Assembly (NCBI RefSeq): GCF_002835735.1
Contig: NZ_PISD01000008.1
Coordinates: forward strand, 248,001-312,000
DNA from: Cytobacillus horneckiae
Lineage (GTDB): Bacteria; Bacillota; Bacilli; Bacillales; Cytobacillaceae
Direction of reading: 5' to 3'
DNA length: 64,000 nucleotides
Both the position numbers and the translations under genes were made by a program. The first letter of the stretch is position 1, and every line of letters begins with the position of its first letter. The notes beneath the pieces are model-generated. The model was not told the origin of the DNA and did no database searches. It was given only the letters and a program-made list of their open reading frames with translations. Shown piece by piece: positions 16,591 to 25,103 of this stretch.

Positions 16591-18762
16591 TTGTTCAAGA
16601 GAAAAAAACTAATTAGCGTGATTCTCGCTATTATGATGCTTGTTTCGCTGGATGTATCTTTTGCCAATGGCGCACAGGCATCAGAAGTAAAAGCTGCACC
16701 GGAACATCAAATAGTAAATGGTGTAACCGAACCAGTATTTTCTTATAATGATGCGATTAAAGAAACGATTTTCGTAGAGTCAGGGATGGATAGCGACCGA
16801 GACGGAAATCCTGATCGCATTGCCGCAGATATTATTCGTCCGCAGGAAACTGAGGATGGTTTAAAAGTGCCGATAATTATGGACGCAAGTCCTTATTATG
16901 AAAGCATGGGACGCGGTAATGAATCACAAATAAAGGATTCAGATGGGGATGGTATGAATGAAATGTTCCCGCTTTATTATGATAACTATTTTGTGCCGAG
17001 AGGGTATGCAGTTGTCTTAGTAGATATGGTAGGAACAAATAATTCAGATGGCTGTCCTCCGACAGGAGGAAAGGAAGAAATTGAAAGTGCCAAAGTTGTT
17101 ATTGACTGGCTAAATGGCAAAGGTACTGCCTGGGATAAAGATGGAAATGAAATCAGTGCCGATTGGTCAACAGGCAAGGTTGGCATGATTGGTAAATCTT
17201 ATGATGGAACAATTGCACAGGGAGCTGCGGCAGCAGGTGTCGAAGGCTTGGAAACAATCGTGCCGATTGGAGCAATCAGCAGCTGGTACTATTACTACCG
17301 TTATGAAGGCATTCCTTACTATTCAAATGGACCAGGGAATCTCGCAAGACGTATTACGAGCAGTGAAAGAGTTGAAGCGTGTGCACCGATTCGTGAGGAA
17401 ATGCGGATTGCATCTGATGATACGACAGGGGATTATAATGAATTCTGGGATGAGCGCAATTATTATAAAGACGCTGAGAATGTAACTGCAAGCGTATTTG
17501 CCATTCATGGAATAAATGATTATAACGTTAAAGCTAACCATTTTTCTAAATGGTGGGAAGCGATAAGTGAGCATGATGTCCCTAGAAAAGTATGGCTGAC
17601 CCAAACTGGTCATGTCGATCCATTTGATTTTAGAAGAGCGGAATGGGTGGAAACATTGCATCGCTGGTTTGATTATTGGTTGTTGGATATTGACAATGGC
17701 ATCATGGACGAGCCTATGGCTGATGTTGAGCGAGGATTAGATCAATGGGAGACTCATTCAAATTGGCCGGATGAAAAGGCAGAAAAGGTTAAAATGCGTT
17801 TTGCTCCGCAAACGGAAGAACTGCCTGGTTCTGTAATGACTAGTCCGCTCCTAGAAGAGGCCATCCAAACATTTACAGATAATCCACGTCAAACAGAGCA
17901 GCAAATGGTGACAGGTGAATTTACCCAAAAAGAGAACAGATTGATTTATATGACGCCTGAATTAGAAGGTGATGTTCGTTTAAGCGGCATACCTGAATTG
18001 AATATTACTGCTTCTATAGATAAAAATGATACACATTTAACTGCGATGATTGTTGATTACGGAACAGATACGAGAATCAATCATACTTCCAGAGGAGAAG
18101 GAATTATTACCCTTGATGAGGTGTCTTGTTGGGGAGAAAGCTCTGATGTAGACAGCAGCTGTTACAAAGAAACAGAGACAATTACACATGAACAGCCTTA
18201 CGAAATTGTCACTCATGGCTGGCTAGATGCGCAAAACTATGAATCTCTTGACTATTCTATTCCACTAGTGCCTGGACAAGAATATAAATTTACTTGGGAT
18301 ACACTTCCTGAGGATTATGTTTTCAAAGAAGGACACCGAATCGGCGTTATTATTGCTGGAAGCAGTACAAGATTAATGACCGATAATAACCGCGCAACAT
18401 TTGATGTGTCTTTAGAAAACAGCTATATTTCCTTGCCGATTGTAGGCGGCAAGCCAGCTTTGGACAATGCTTTAGGATTTAACGGTGGTTCATCACCAAG
18501 CAGTGCAGCTCATATAAGCAAGGTTGTTGATTTCTATAGAGGAGATGGGGAAATCAAAGAAGAAATAGCTGCCCGTTCACTGCAAATGCATTTAACATCT
18601 GTTGCACAATTTGAAAAACAAAACTCGCCGGCAAAAGTAATTAAGCATCTTCAAAGTTTCTATACTTTGTTAGAACATCAGTCCGCCAACAAATTAATAA
18701 CAAAAGAGGTCTATCAAGTGCTGAAGGCAGATACGGACTATCTCATCGCAAAATGGCAATAG
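16591..18762 (+). CDS. Secreted Xaa-Pro dipeptidyl-peptidase-like S15 hydrolase
   Basis: A 723-residue exported protein. A signal peptide (KRKKLISVILAIMMLVSLDVSFANGAQA) precedes an alpha/beta-hydrolase domain of the X-Pro dipeptidyl-peptidase/CocE class. The nucleophile Ser203 is in GMIGKSYDG, Asp310 in HGINDYNV and His341 in QTGHVDP, giving a full triad. A jelly-roll PepX_C domain follows (about 420-640). The last 80 residues form a helical domain also found at the end of the M6 protease at 19450 (HLTS, K-HxQSF, LITxE, D-DYL-xWQ). TTG at 16591 is the likely start, preceded by AGGGAGGGG. It probably acts on Pro-containing peptides outside the cell. Confidence 0.88.
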   Translation: MFKRKKLISVILAIMMLVSLDVSFANGAQASEVKAAPEHQIVNGVTEPVFSYNDAIKETIFVESGMDSDRDGNPDRIAADIIRPQETEDGLKVPIIMDASPYYESMGRGNESQIKDSDGDGMNEMFPLYYDNYFVPRGYAVVLVDMVGTNNSDGCPPTGGKEEIESAKVVIDWLNGKGTAWDKDGNEISADWSTGKVGMIGKSYDGTIAQGAAAAGVEGLETIVPIGAISSWYYYYRYEGIPYYSNGPGNLARRITSSERVEACAPIREEMRIASDDTTGDYNEFWDERNYYKDAENVTASVFAIHGINDYNVKANHFSKWWEAISEHDVPRKVWLTQTGHVDPFDFRRAEWVETLHRWFDYWLLDIDNGIMDEPMADVERGLDQWETHSNWPDEKAEKVKMRFAPQTEELPGSVMTSPLLEEAIQTFTDNPRQTEQQMVTGEFTQKENRLIYMTPELEGDVRLSGIPELNITASIDKNDTHLTAMIVDYGTDTRINHTSRGEGIITLDEVSCWGESSDVDSSCYKETETITHEQPYEIVTHGWLDAQNYESLDYSIPLVPGQEYKFTWDTLPEDYVFKEGHRIGVIIAGSSTRLMTDNNRATFDVSLENSYISLPIVGGKPALDNALGFNGGSSPSSAAHISKVVDFYRGDGEIKEEIAARSLQMHLTSVAQFEKQNSPAKVIKHLQSFYTLLEHQSANKLITKEVYQVLKADTDYLIAKWQ

Positions 18763-18832
18763 TTTTCAATTGAAAAGGTCGGTTGGAGAGTGGGAAGCCT
18801 CTTTCCACCATCATAAAAAGGGGGAAGTTAAG

Positions 18833-19420
18833 ATGGGTTTTAAAAAGAAAATTGCAATGGGTGCAATGTCAGCAGCTTTAGGTGTCGCTTTAATTGGTGG
18901 AGGAACGTATGCGTATTTCAGTGATACAGTGACAACAAATAATACATTTGCTGCCGGTACACTAGATTTGGCTGCCGAGCCATTGGAAATTATTAATGTG
19001 GATAATATCAAGCCTGGCGATTCAATTCTCCGCAGCTTTGAATTGCAAAATAATGGGTCGCTGGATATTGAGAAGGTGCTGTTAAATACAGACTATACCG
19101 TTACTGATGCAAATGGTGACAATACTGAGGATTTTGGCGAGCATATCGTCGTCGAGTTTCTATATAACGCCGACAAGCTTGACGAAGTCATTTATGAAAC
19201 TACTTTAGCAGAATTGAAAAATATGACGCCTGAAGCAGTTGGAGAAAGTGTATTTTATCCGCTACTCGGGGAAAAAGGACTTCCGGTTGGGACAATTGAT
19301 GATCTCGTTGTGCAAATTAATTTTGTAGACAATGGGGAAGATCAAAATCAGTTCCAAGGTGACGCATTGCAATTAGAGTGGACGTTTACTGCGACACAAA
19401 CAGCTGGAGAACAAAAATAG
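18833..19420 (+). CDS. TasA/camelysin (CalY) family secreted protein
   Basis: A 195-residue protein with a signal peptide (MGFKKKIAMGAMSAALGVALIGGGTYAYFSD) typical of TasA/CalY, which are cut by the special signal peptidase SipW just after the TYAYF region. The mature part has the family pattern TTNNTFAAGTLDL and IKPGDSILRSFELQNNGSLDI. Relatives form biofilm amyloid fibres, and camelysin is cell-surface bound in B. cereus. ATG 18833 follows GGGGAAG; an in-frame ATG at 18770 gives an improbable hydrophilic extension. It lies between two secreted peptidase genes. No sipW is in the window. Confidence 0.85.
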   Translation: MGFKKKIAMGAMSAALGVALIGGGTYAYFSDTVTTNNTFAAGTLDLAAEPLEIINVDNIKPGDSILRSFELQNNGSLDIEKVLLNTDYTVTDANGDNTEDFGEHIVVEFLYNADKLDEVIYETTLAELKNMTPEAVGESVFYPLLGEKGLPVGTIDDLVVQINFVDNGEDQNQFQGDALQLEWTFTATQTAGEQK

Positions 19421-19449
19421 ACAGTTAATAGAATCAAGGGGGGATTTTT

Positions 19450-21678
19450 GTGAAGATTGGTAGAACGCTGTTTGTCTCTGCACTTTCCTTTTTTATGATT
19501 GCTTCTTCTGTGCAGGCAGCACCGGTTGGACTTGATCAATTTCCAGAACCGGCAGATAAAGAATCATGGGTGTTGCCGGAGAATATGACTTGGGATGATT
19601 ATAATCCGATTCCAGGGCTTGATTGGAGAGAGCCGGTCGTTGAACCTGAACGAGAAATAAAAGGCGCGCTTGTTGTCGTTGATTTTTCAGATCGAGATTT
19701 TATTTTAAGCATGGAGGAAGGCTCTGAATTGGCCGGCAATCCGATTGTCGGGAATATACCACGAGAGGATATTCCGCAATACTGGGTCGACTTTTTAAAT
19801 ACTCCTCAGGAGATTAATAATTACCGGACGATTGATGAATATTGGCGTGAAAATTCATTTGGAAAATGGGCTGTTGATTTGGAATCATTTGGACCATATA
19901 AAATGAGTGGACGCGAATTTCAGTACGGCTTAAGCAGAGGACATGGACAAGATGTAAATATGCCTGAGGGCTATTCTGCGCTGGATTTGAAAAGTGAAGC
20001 AATGGCAGCAGCCGAAGCGGATATGGAAGCTTCTGGTGAGGAATATGATTTTACATTCATTCTTCATGCCGGCTATGATGAATCAGGTGTGTGGCAAGAA
20101 TTTGGAGAAATGATGTTCCAAACGAAAGAGGATGTATCAGCAGAATTTGGGCCGCCTGCTGAATTCGCTAATATGCCAAACTGGGCGAATACGAGGTATG
20201 TTGATTGGACATCCTGGATTGCAGCGAGCAGTATTTGGTCTAGTGCTGATATTAGAAACGGAATTTCTATTCAAGGTGAAAATGACGGAATGGGAACGTT
20301 CGCACACGAATTTGGACATATTATGAATCTATTAGACAATTATAATAATCCATATGCCAATCCGGTTTCGCGAACTTATTCCGGTCCATGGGAGCTAATG
20401 AGCCGCGGCAGCTTTAACGGACCTGGAGGCCCTCATACCCGGTGGATGGTCATGCCGACGCTAGGTGCCTCATCTCCGTCACATCATATGCTTCGAAATA
20501 AAATTAAACAAGGCTTCCTTGCTGAAGAAGAATATATTAATGTAGACAGGGATGAGCTTGCTGACACTGGACCAGTATTCGCGGATATTCTTGCTAGGGA
20601 AATTCCAGTTAGCAGTGAGTTTGGCAGAGAAAATGTTTTTGCAGGAATTAATATTGAGATGGAAGACTTAACACCGCCTAATTCATTAAATGACGATTGG
20701 CGAGCAGATATGCAGCGCGGAGCAAAATGGTATGATAATTATACAGTTGAAGTGGTAGACCGGGTTGGATTCGACTCCTTCCAGACTGATTCTGGCGTTC
20801 TGCTGGCAAAAACAAAGAATGCTGAATCTGCACCAAATATTTGGGTCATCGATGCAAAGGATGAAGACATTGATCAAGTAGATTTTGTCAGACCAAATGG
20901 CAGCATTGCAAAGTATTCTAAAGGTGACTATCGACAATTAGCTGATGCACTTTTCAAAGCTGGAACAGATGAAGGAGTAGAAAGTGAATATATTGACGAA
21001 CATAATCGTCTTCACTTCTATATTTTAAATAAAGAAGTAGATGAAATTGGCGCACTCTCCTATCGGGTCGCAGTCCGGCATCTGGATGGAGCAGGTGATT
21101 TTGAACGAGGTTTGGAAATAGAAAATGGCACGGTAGAAAGAGCATTGCCTGGCAAAATTGCAACCCATCATTTCAAAGTAACAAATACAGGTGAAGAAAC
21201 TGATCTCGTTCGGCTTCAAGCTGAAGTAGATGCAGGCTGGGAAACAAAATTAATGAATTCTGTCATTGAAGTGCCTGCTGGCGAAACGGTAGAGGTACCA
21301 GTATATGCTGAAGTACCTGATGATCAAATGGGCATCACGACTGTGCAATTTACTGCTACATCGGAAACAGACAGCAGTAAATCAGTGAGCAGTATTCAAC
21401 CAATAACGAATGATATAAGTGCAAATGGAATAAAAGCGTTAGTCACGTTTTATGGCGATGAAGGTGGTTTTGCAGACAGTGCAGTGGCAAGGCAGCTGAA
21501 CACGCATTTAACTTCTATTGCATTATATGAATCCAAGGATCTATCAGATAAAGTGACGAAACATACCCAAAGCTTTAAACAACTAGTTTCCAAGCTTAAT
21601 GACAATGAATTAATCACAGATGAAGCTGCTGGTGCGCTGCTTGATTATAGCGACTATTTATTGCTTCAATGGCAGTAA
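19450..21678 (+). CDS. Immune inhibitor A-type M6 metalloprotease
   Basis: A 742-residue secreted zinc protease. After a signal peptide (residues 1-24), the M6 catalytic domain has HEFGHIMNLLDNY (HExxH at 286-290) and the downstream PWELMSRGSFNGPGGPHTRWMV block. A CARDB/NEW3-like beta domain (GKIATHHFKVTNTGEETDLVRLQ...) follows. The last 80 residues are a helical domain shared with the S15 peptidase upstream (HLTSIALYE, HTQSFKQL, LITDEA, DYLLLQWQ), similar to the FIMAH domain of Bacillus exoproteins. Relatives degrade host antimicrobial peptides and matrix proteins. The start GTG follows AGGGGGG, 29 bases after the TasA-like gene. Confidence 0.88.
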   Translation: MKIGRTLFVSALSFFMIASSVQAAPVGLDQFPEPADKESWVLPENMTWDDYNPIPGLDWREPVVEPEREIKGALVVVDFSDRDFILSMEEGSELAGNPIVGNIPREDIPQYWVDFLNTPQEINNYRTIDEYWRENSFGKWAVDLESFGPYKMSGREFQYGLSRGHGQDVNMPEGYSALDLKSEAMAAAEADMEASGEEYDFTFILHAGYDESGVWQEFGEMMFQTKEDVSAEFGPPAEFANMPNWANTRYVDWTSWIAASSIWSSADIRNGISIQGENDGMGTFAHEFGHIMNLLDNYNNPYANPVSRTYSGPWELMSRGSFNGPGGPHTRWMVMPTLGASSPSHHMLRNKIKQGFLAEEEYINVDRDELADTGPVFADILAREIPVSSEFGRENVFAGINIEMEDLTPPNSLNDDWRADMQRGAKWYDNYTVEVVDRVGFDSFQTDSGVLLAKTKNAESAPNIWVIDAKDEDIDQVDFVRPNGSIAKYSKGDYRQLADALFKAGTDEGVESEYIDEHNRLHFYILNKEVDEIGALSYRVAVRHLDGAGDFERGLEIENGTVERALPGKIATHHFKVTNTGEETDLVRLQAEVDAGWETKLMNSVIEVPAGETVEVPVYAEVPDDQMGITTVQFTATSETDSSKSVSSIQPITNDISANGIKALVTFYGDEGGFADSAVARQLNTHLTSIALYESKDLSDKVTKHTQSFKQLVSKLNDNELITDEAAGALLDYSDYLLLQWQ

Positions 21679-21686
21679 CTCCATTC

Positions 21687-21724
21687 GAAAGGCAAGGGAG
21701 AAAGGGTTCCTTGCCTTTTTTGAG
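21687..21724 (+). terminator. Terminator after the M6 protease gene
   Basis: An AAAGGCAAGG/CCTTGCCTTT stem is followed by a T run. It closes the S15-TasA-M6 unit. Confidence 0.88.
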
Positions 21725-21858
21725 TTCTTTTTATTATGCATTCACACTTAGTGTAGAGCGGCAAGCTTCGGGTATAATACTGGAAAACAGTCATTGTTAT
21801 TGGGATAAAATAGTCATATTAATAGTGATATAGTATGATTATGATAGGAGGTGGGAAC

Positions 21859-22173
21859 ATGAATAAATCAACGATTCTAAAGTGGGTTACCGGAGGCTGT
21901 GAAGCTTTTCTTGGCATTCCTTTTATTGGCGGTGTCTTTATCCTTACATATGCCTGGACTCCATTAATGGTTATGTTAATTTTACATATCATCACATTAG
22001 TTTTTTCCGCCAAAGAAAATGAAAACAGATATGGCAGTATTTTAGGAATTGTCACTTCATGCCTTGGCTGGATTCCTATAGTGGGCATGATTATGCACAT
22101 TATTACAGCAATATTGCTGATGATCGATGCAGCGAAAAGCAATAAGAAGCAGAATGAAAGCAGTATGATTTAA
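21859..22173 (+). CDS. Hypothetical small membrane protein, 104 aa
   Basis: Three or four hydrophobic segments (about residues 13-32, 35-50, 58-72 and 75-92) make this an integral membrane protein. ATG 21859 is preceded by TAGGAGGTGG, a near-perfect ribosome site; the upstream in-frame ATGs overlap it. The C-terminal tail is polar (DAAKSNKKQNESSMI). I recognise no named family. It forms a monocistronic unit. Confidence 0.65.
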   Translation: MNKSTILKWVTGGCEAFLGIPFIGGVFILTYAWTPLMVMLILHIITLVFSAKENENRYGSILGIVTSCLGWIPIVGMIMHIITAILLMIDAAKSNKKQNESSMI

Positions 22174-22188
22174 GATTGTTTTGCCTTG

Positions 22189-22222
22189 AGCGGGGGTGTT
22201 AACTCCTGCTCTTTTTTTTATA
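22189..22222 (+). terminator. Terminator after the 104-aa membrane protein gene
   Basis: A GAGCGGG/CCTGCTC stem (one G-U pair) is followed by eight T. Confidence 0.8.
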
Positions 22223-22263
22223 GTGACTATGTAATAGCTTTTTGTTGATTTTTGCATCGTGAT

Positions 22264-22330
22264 CATTGGAGCGGCAAGCGTGAGACTCCTTCGAGGCTTG
22301 AAAGGGAAGAGGGACTTCCATTGATCAATT
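22264..22330. repeat. Remnant of the common Bacillus GGAGCGG intergenic repeat
   Basis: TTGGAGCGGCAAGCGTGAGA followed by CTCCTTCGAGGC resembles the start of a GC-rich repeat of roughly 120 bases dispersed in many Bacillus genomes (GGAGCGGAAGGCGCGAGACTCC..., recalled from memory). The interior and right half are lost. ATTGATCA-like sequence lies on both flanks. The rest of the 22174-22489 gap holds only the terminator and AT-rich sequence. Confidence 0.45.
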
Positions 22331-22489
22331 TAATCAACCTCTTTTCCATATTTTTTTGAATATGTTCTTACTGAATTAAGAAAAGTAGACAATTACTATT
22401 TAATTAAATTAGATAGATATTAGTACAAGCCATCCTGTAAGTTCTTTAATAACATGAAAAGAATCTTCTTTTTGAAAGCAGGGTGAATA

Positions 22490-23194
22490 ATGGGTGCTAA
22501 CTATCCGAAAAATAGGAAAAAAACAAACTCAAAAGGAATGAATAATACTTCAGCTCGGTCAGGCAGTAGTACCGGTGTCCCCAATTGGAATCGGCCGCCA
22601 AGGAGAAGCGGAACGGTTAATCTCTGTATTAGAGCAGCAGTAGACGCTCAAATTGAACATGGGTATAGGATAAAGAGAGATGTTGAAACTGCAACAGCTA
22701 TTTGGAACCAATCTACATCGCGCCATTTTTCTGGTGTATCCTTTGATATTATTGATTTGAAGGCGATTGAAACGAATATAAATACTGAAATTTTTAGTAT
22801 TGATCGCAATATCCATGCAAGTGAAATAAAAGCTATGGTGGATGCAGCAGCTTGTGACGCAGCAGATGTAACTGTATTCTATCTTCCAGGAAAGTTCATA
22901 TCAACAAATCATCCCTTTAGTTTAGTAGTAGCGAGATATTATCCAGTTCATCGCGTGATTATCATGTCAGAAGGAGCAGTAGCCAATCCATATTTTCTTG
23001 CCCATGAACTTGGTCATGCCCTATTTACAACCAATAGCAGAGGTTATTATGATGACCCAGATCCACAGAGAAAAGATAACGCACATAACAGGAACGAAGG
23101 AAACTTGATGTATAAAGGATTATCAAGTAGGACAGTGCCAACCATTACAAATGAACAAATCGGAAAAGCATTGTACAGTACTTTGTTTCGATAA
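22490..23194 (+). CDS. Putative zincin metalloprotease, family not recognised
   Basis: A 234-residue protein with a zinc-protease active site: FLAHELGHALFTT (HExxH at 172-176), a possible third ligand His199, and a Met-turn-like NLM at 205-207 in NRNEGNLMYKG. It resembles a metzincin-like arrangement, but the spacing between HExxH and the third ligand is longer than usual. The N-terminus is basic, low in complexity and rich in Ser/Asn/Lys, with no signal peptide. The start ATG has AGCAGGG upstream. It stands alone between terminators. Its target is unknown. Confidence 0.65.
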   Translation: MGANYPKNRKKTNSKGMNNTSARSGSSTGVPNWNRPPRRSGTVNLCIRAAVDAQIEHGYRIKRDVETATAIWNQSTSRHFSGVSFDIIDLKAIETNINTEIFSIDRNIHASEIKAMVDAAACDAADVTVFYLPGKFISTNHPFSLVVARYYPVHRVIIMSEGAVANPYFLAHELGHALFTTNSRGYYDDPDPQRKDNAHNRNEGNLMYKGLSSRTVPTITNEQIGKALYSTLFR

Positions 23195-23221
23195 GCAATG
23201 CTCGTAAATAAGAGTAGCAGT

Positions 23222-23272
23222 AAAAAGAGCGTGCTGTAGTAATCTTCGCATTACTTTGCACGCTCTTTTATT
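23222..23272. terminator. Bidirectional terminator between convergent genes
   Basis: AAAAGAGCGTGC and GCACGCTCTTTTA form a long stem with A- and T-rich ends, enclosing a second stem (GTAATC/GCATTAC region). It serves the zincin gene and the convergent SDR gene. Confidence 0.85.
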
Positions 23273-23300
23273 TAGTCATATTCTACTCAATTGATCAGCG

Positions 23301-24053
23301 TTAAAGCGCTGTCCAGCCGCCATCGATAACCAATTCAGATCCTGTTACAAAGCGAGATTCATCAGAGGCAAGGAAAACGACGCCATAGGCAACATCTTCC
23401 GGTTCACCGAAGTATGGAAGCTGTGTATATGTTTTGTAATAAGGCGTCGCGCCACCTTCTACCATTGTTGGTCCTGTCATCGGTGTGACGATGATGCCAG
23501 GATGAACAGAATTAACGCGGATTTTATCTTTTCCATACTCGACTGCCGCTGATTTTGATAGCACACGAAGTGCTCCTTTGGCAGCAGTGTAAGGGCTTGT
23601 GCCTGCCATGCCGACAATGCCCCCAATTGATGAAATATTGATGATAGAACCGCCGCCAGCTTTTTTCATTTCTGGAATAACGTATTTCATCCCAATCACA
23701 CAGCCGTTTAAGTCGATGTCCATGATTTTATTCCATTCGTCCATTTCCATGTTTGCAATCGTTTTTGGTGAAGACACACCGGCATTATTAACGAGAACAT
23801 CAACTTTCCCAAATAATTTAACTGCTTCTGCAATAATGGCTTTCCATTCGGCTTCAGAAGTAACATCATGTTTAATGGCTACTGCCTCGCCGCCATTCTC
23901 TTTAATTTCTTCAACAACTTTATTTAAATGTTCCATTTGCACATCAGTTGCGATGACCTTTGCGCCCTCTTTGGCGAATAGCATTGCTTCAGAAGCGCCC
24001 ATGCCCATCGCTGCTCCAGTAATAATGGCAACTTTCCCATTAAGTCTGCCCAT
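23301..24053 (-). CDS. Short-chain dehydrogenase/reductase (SDR)
   Basis: A 250-residue classical SDR: TGAAMGMG (cofactor), NNAGVSS, Ser in INISSIGG and YTAAK supply the catalytic set. The Asp in IATDVQ after beta-2 suggests NAD(H) rather than NADP(H). It is closest in pattern to cyclopentanol or hydroxysteroid dehydrogenases and levodione reductases. It is divergent from the TetR gene at 24258, and palindromes lie between them, so that regulator probably controls it. The substrate is unknown. Confidence 0.85.
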   Translation of the reverse strand: MGRLNGKVAIITGAAMGMGASEAMLFAKEGAKVIATDVQMEHLNKVVEEIKENGGEAVAIKHDVTSEAEWKAIIAEAVKLFGKVDVLVNNAGVSSPKTIANMEMDEWNKIMDIDLNGCVIGMKYVIPEMKKAGGGSIINISSIGGIVGMAGTSPYTAAKGALRVLSKSAAVEYGKDKIRVNSVHPGIIVTPMTGPTMVEGGATPYYKTYTQLPYFGEPEDVAYGVVFLASDESRFVTGSELVIDGGWTAL

Positions 24054-24104
24054 CTATCATTACCCCCATAAAATTTAAAGTATTACTATATAGTGAATAT
24101 ATAA

Positions 24105-24138
24105 ACAACTAGTTGTCTTATCAACATGATGTTGATAA
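24105..24138. promoter_or_regulatory. Two palindromes, probable TetR operators
   Basis: ACAACTAGTTGT (24105-24116) is a perfect 12-bp palindrome. TTATCAACATGATGTTGATAA (about 24118-24138) is a second, larger dyad with ATCAACAT arms. A half-similar CAACATACAGTTG lies near 24171. They sit between the divergent SDR and TetR genes and share the CAAC/GTTG core, as expected for one dimeric repressor. Confidence 0.6.
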
Positions 24139-24257
24139 TCTAATTATAACCATCATTTAGAAAAGGGCAATCAACATACAGTTGTGAAGCGTCGCATTAT
24201 AAACAAGTTTTGAAATAATGTTGTATAAATGGAGAAAGTAATACAAGGAGGCTAATT

Positions 24258-24872
24258 ATGTCGAAAAAGAAAATCGATCCTCGTGTTTTAAGAACGAGAC
24301 AATTACTTCGAGATGCGCTCGTAGAACTCATCCGAGAGCAGGGCTATGAAAAAATAACTGTCCAAGATATTACTAGCAGAGCAACTTTGAACAGGGCAAC
24401 ATTCTACCTTCACTATCAGGATAAACTTGATTTGTTAACACAAAGTACTGATGAAATTTTAAATGAGCTTGTTGAAGGTATTCATTCATCTTTTGATGGC
24501 AAAGTGGAACTGGATTTTCAAATGAACACTCCAAATGAAAAATTTATCTTCTTATTTGAGCAAATATTACTTAATGCAAAATTATATAAAGTGTTTTTAA
24601 CTGAAAAAAATATGCCTCATTTTACATCGCGAATGATGGAGGTTTTAACAGGCTTTATCTCAGAGGGAATGATGGCAATGGAGCCTGACGATCATAAGCT
24701 TACCGTACCGAGAGAGTTTGCAGAGAGGTACTTTTCTGCCGCTTACTTAGGTGTGATTGTATGGTGGCTGGAAAATGATATGCCTTATACACCGAAATTC
24801 ATGGCTACGCAGTTAATGCGCATTACAGTTCAAGGCCCATATGCGGAAAATCCATTTATAAAACTGAAATAA
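24258..24872 (+). CDS. TetR/AcrR family transcriptional regulator
   Basis: A 204-residue repressor. The N-terminal helix-turn-helix region (LRDALVELIREQGYEKITVQDITSRATLNRATFYLHYQDKLDLL, about 16-60) is typical. The C-terminal ligand domain resembles the TetR_C_33/YxbF-like group. AAGGAGG precedes the ATG. It is divergent from an SDR gene and likely autoregulated through the palindromes between them. The inducer is unknown but probably related to the SDR substrate. Confidence 0.85.
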   Translation: MSKKKIDPRVLRTRQLLRDALVELIREQGYEKITVQDITSRATLNRATFYLHYQDKLDLLTQSTDEILNELVEGIHSSFDGKVELDFQMNTPNEKFIFLFEQILLNAKLYKVFLTEKNMPHFTSRMMEVLTGFISEGMMAMEPDDHKLTVPREFAERYFSAAYLGVIVWWLENDMPYTPKFMATQLMRITVQGPYAENPFIKLK

Positions 24873-24975
24873 AGCATATGCAAGTGTTCAGGCTATAAGG
24901 GAAAAAGAAGGTGGTACACGGGCTAGGCCAGCTCTGCCGCCGTTTTCAAAATAGAAAGATTGATTAAAAAATAAG

Positions 24976-25069
24976 TTGACAACATAAAAAAAAATGATAA
25001 ACTGATGTATGTAAACGGTTACATTCTTTGTTTTCTGTTTTTTTTTAGCAGTGTGTAACGGGTTACACA
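24976..25069 (+). promoter_or_regulatory. rbs operon promoter with cre site and RbsR-type operator
   Basis: A TTGACA -35 box lies at 24976 with TAAACT at about 24998. TGTAAACGGTTACA (25010-25023) matches the CcpA cre consensus TGWAANCGNTNWCA at every position and lies just downstream of the -10, giving a roadblock position. A second dyad, TGTGTAAC-GG-GTTACACA (25052-25069), fits a LacI-family operator and is probably bound by RbsR. Both precede the rbsR start. Confidence 0.75.
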
Positions 25070-25103
25070 TACGCGTAATTTCGGTCAAGGTAGGTTGTAT
25101 AAG

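Noticed and set aside
24888..25088. 66-codon minus-strand ORF in the rbs promoter region
   Set aside because: It covers the cre site and operator and has no coding character.
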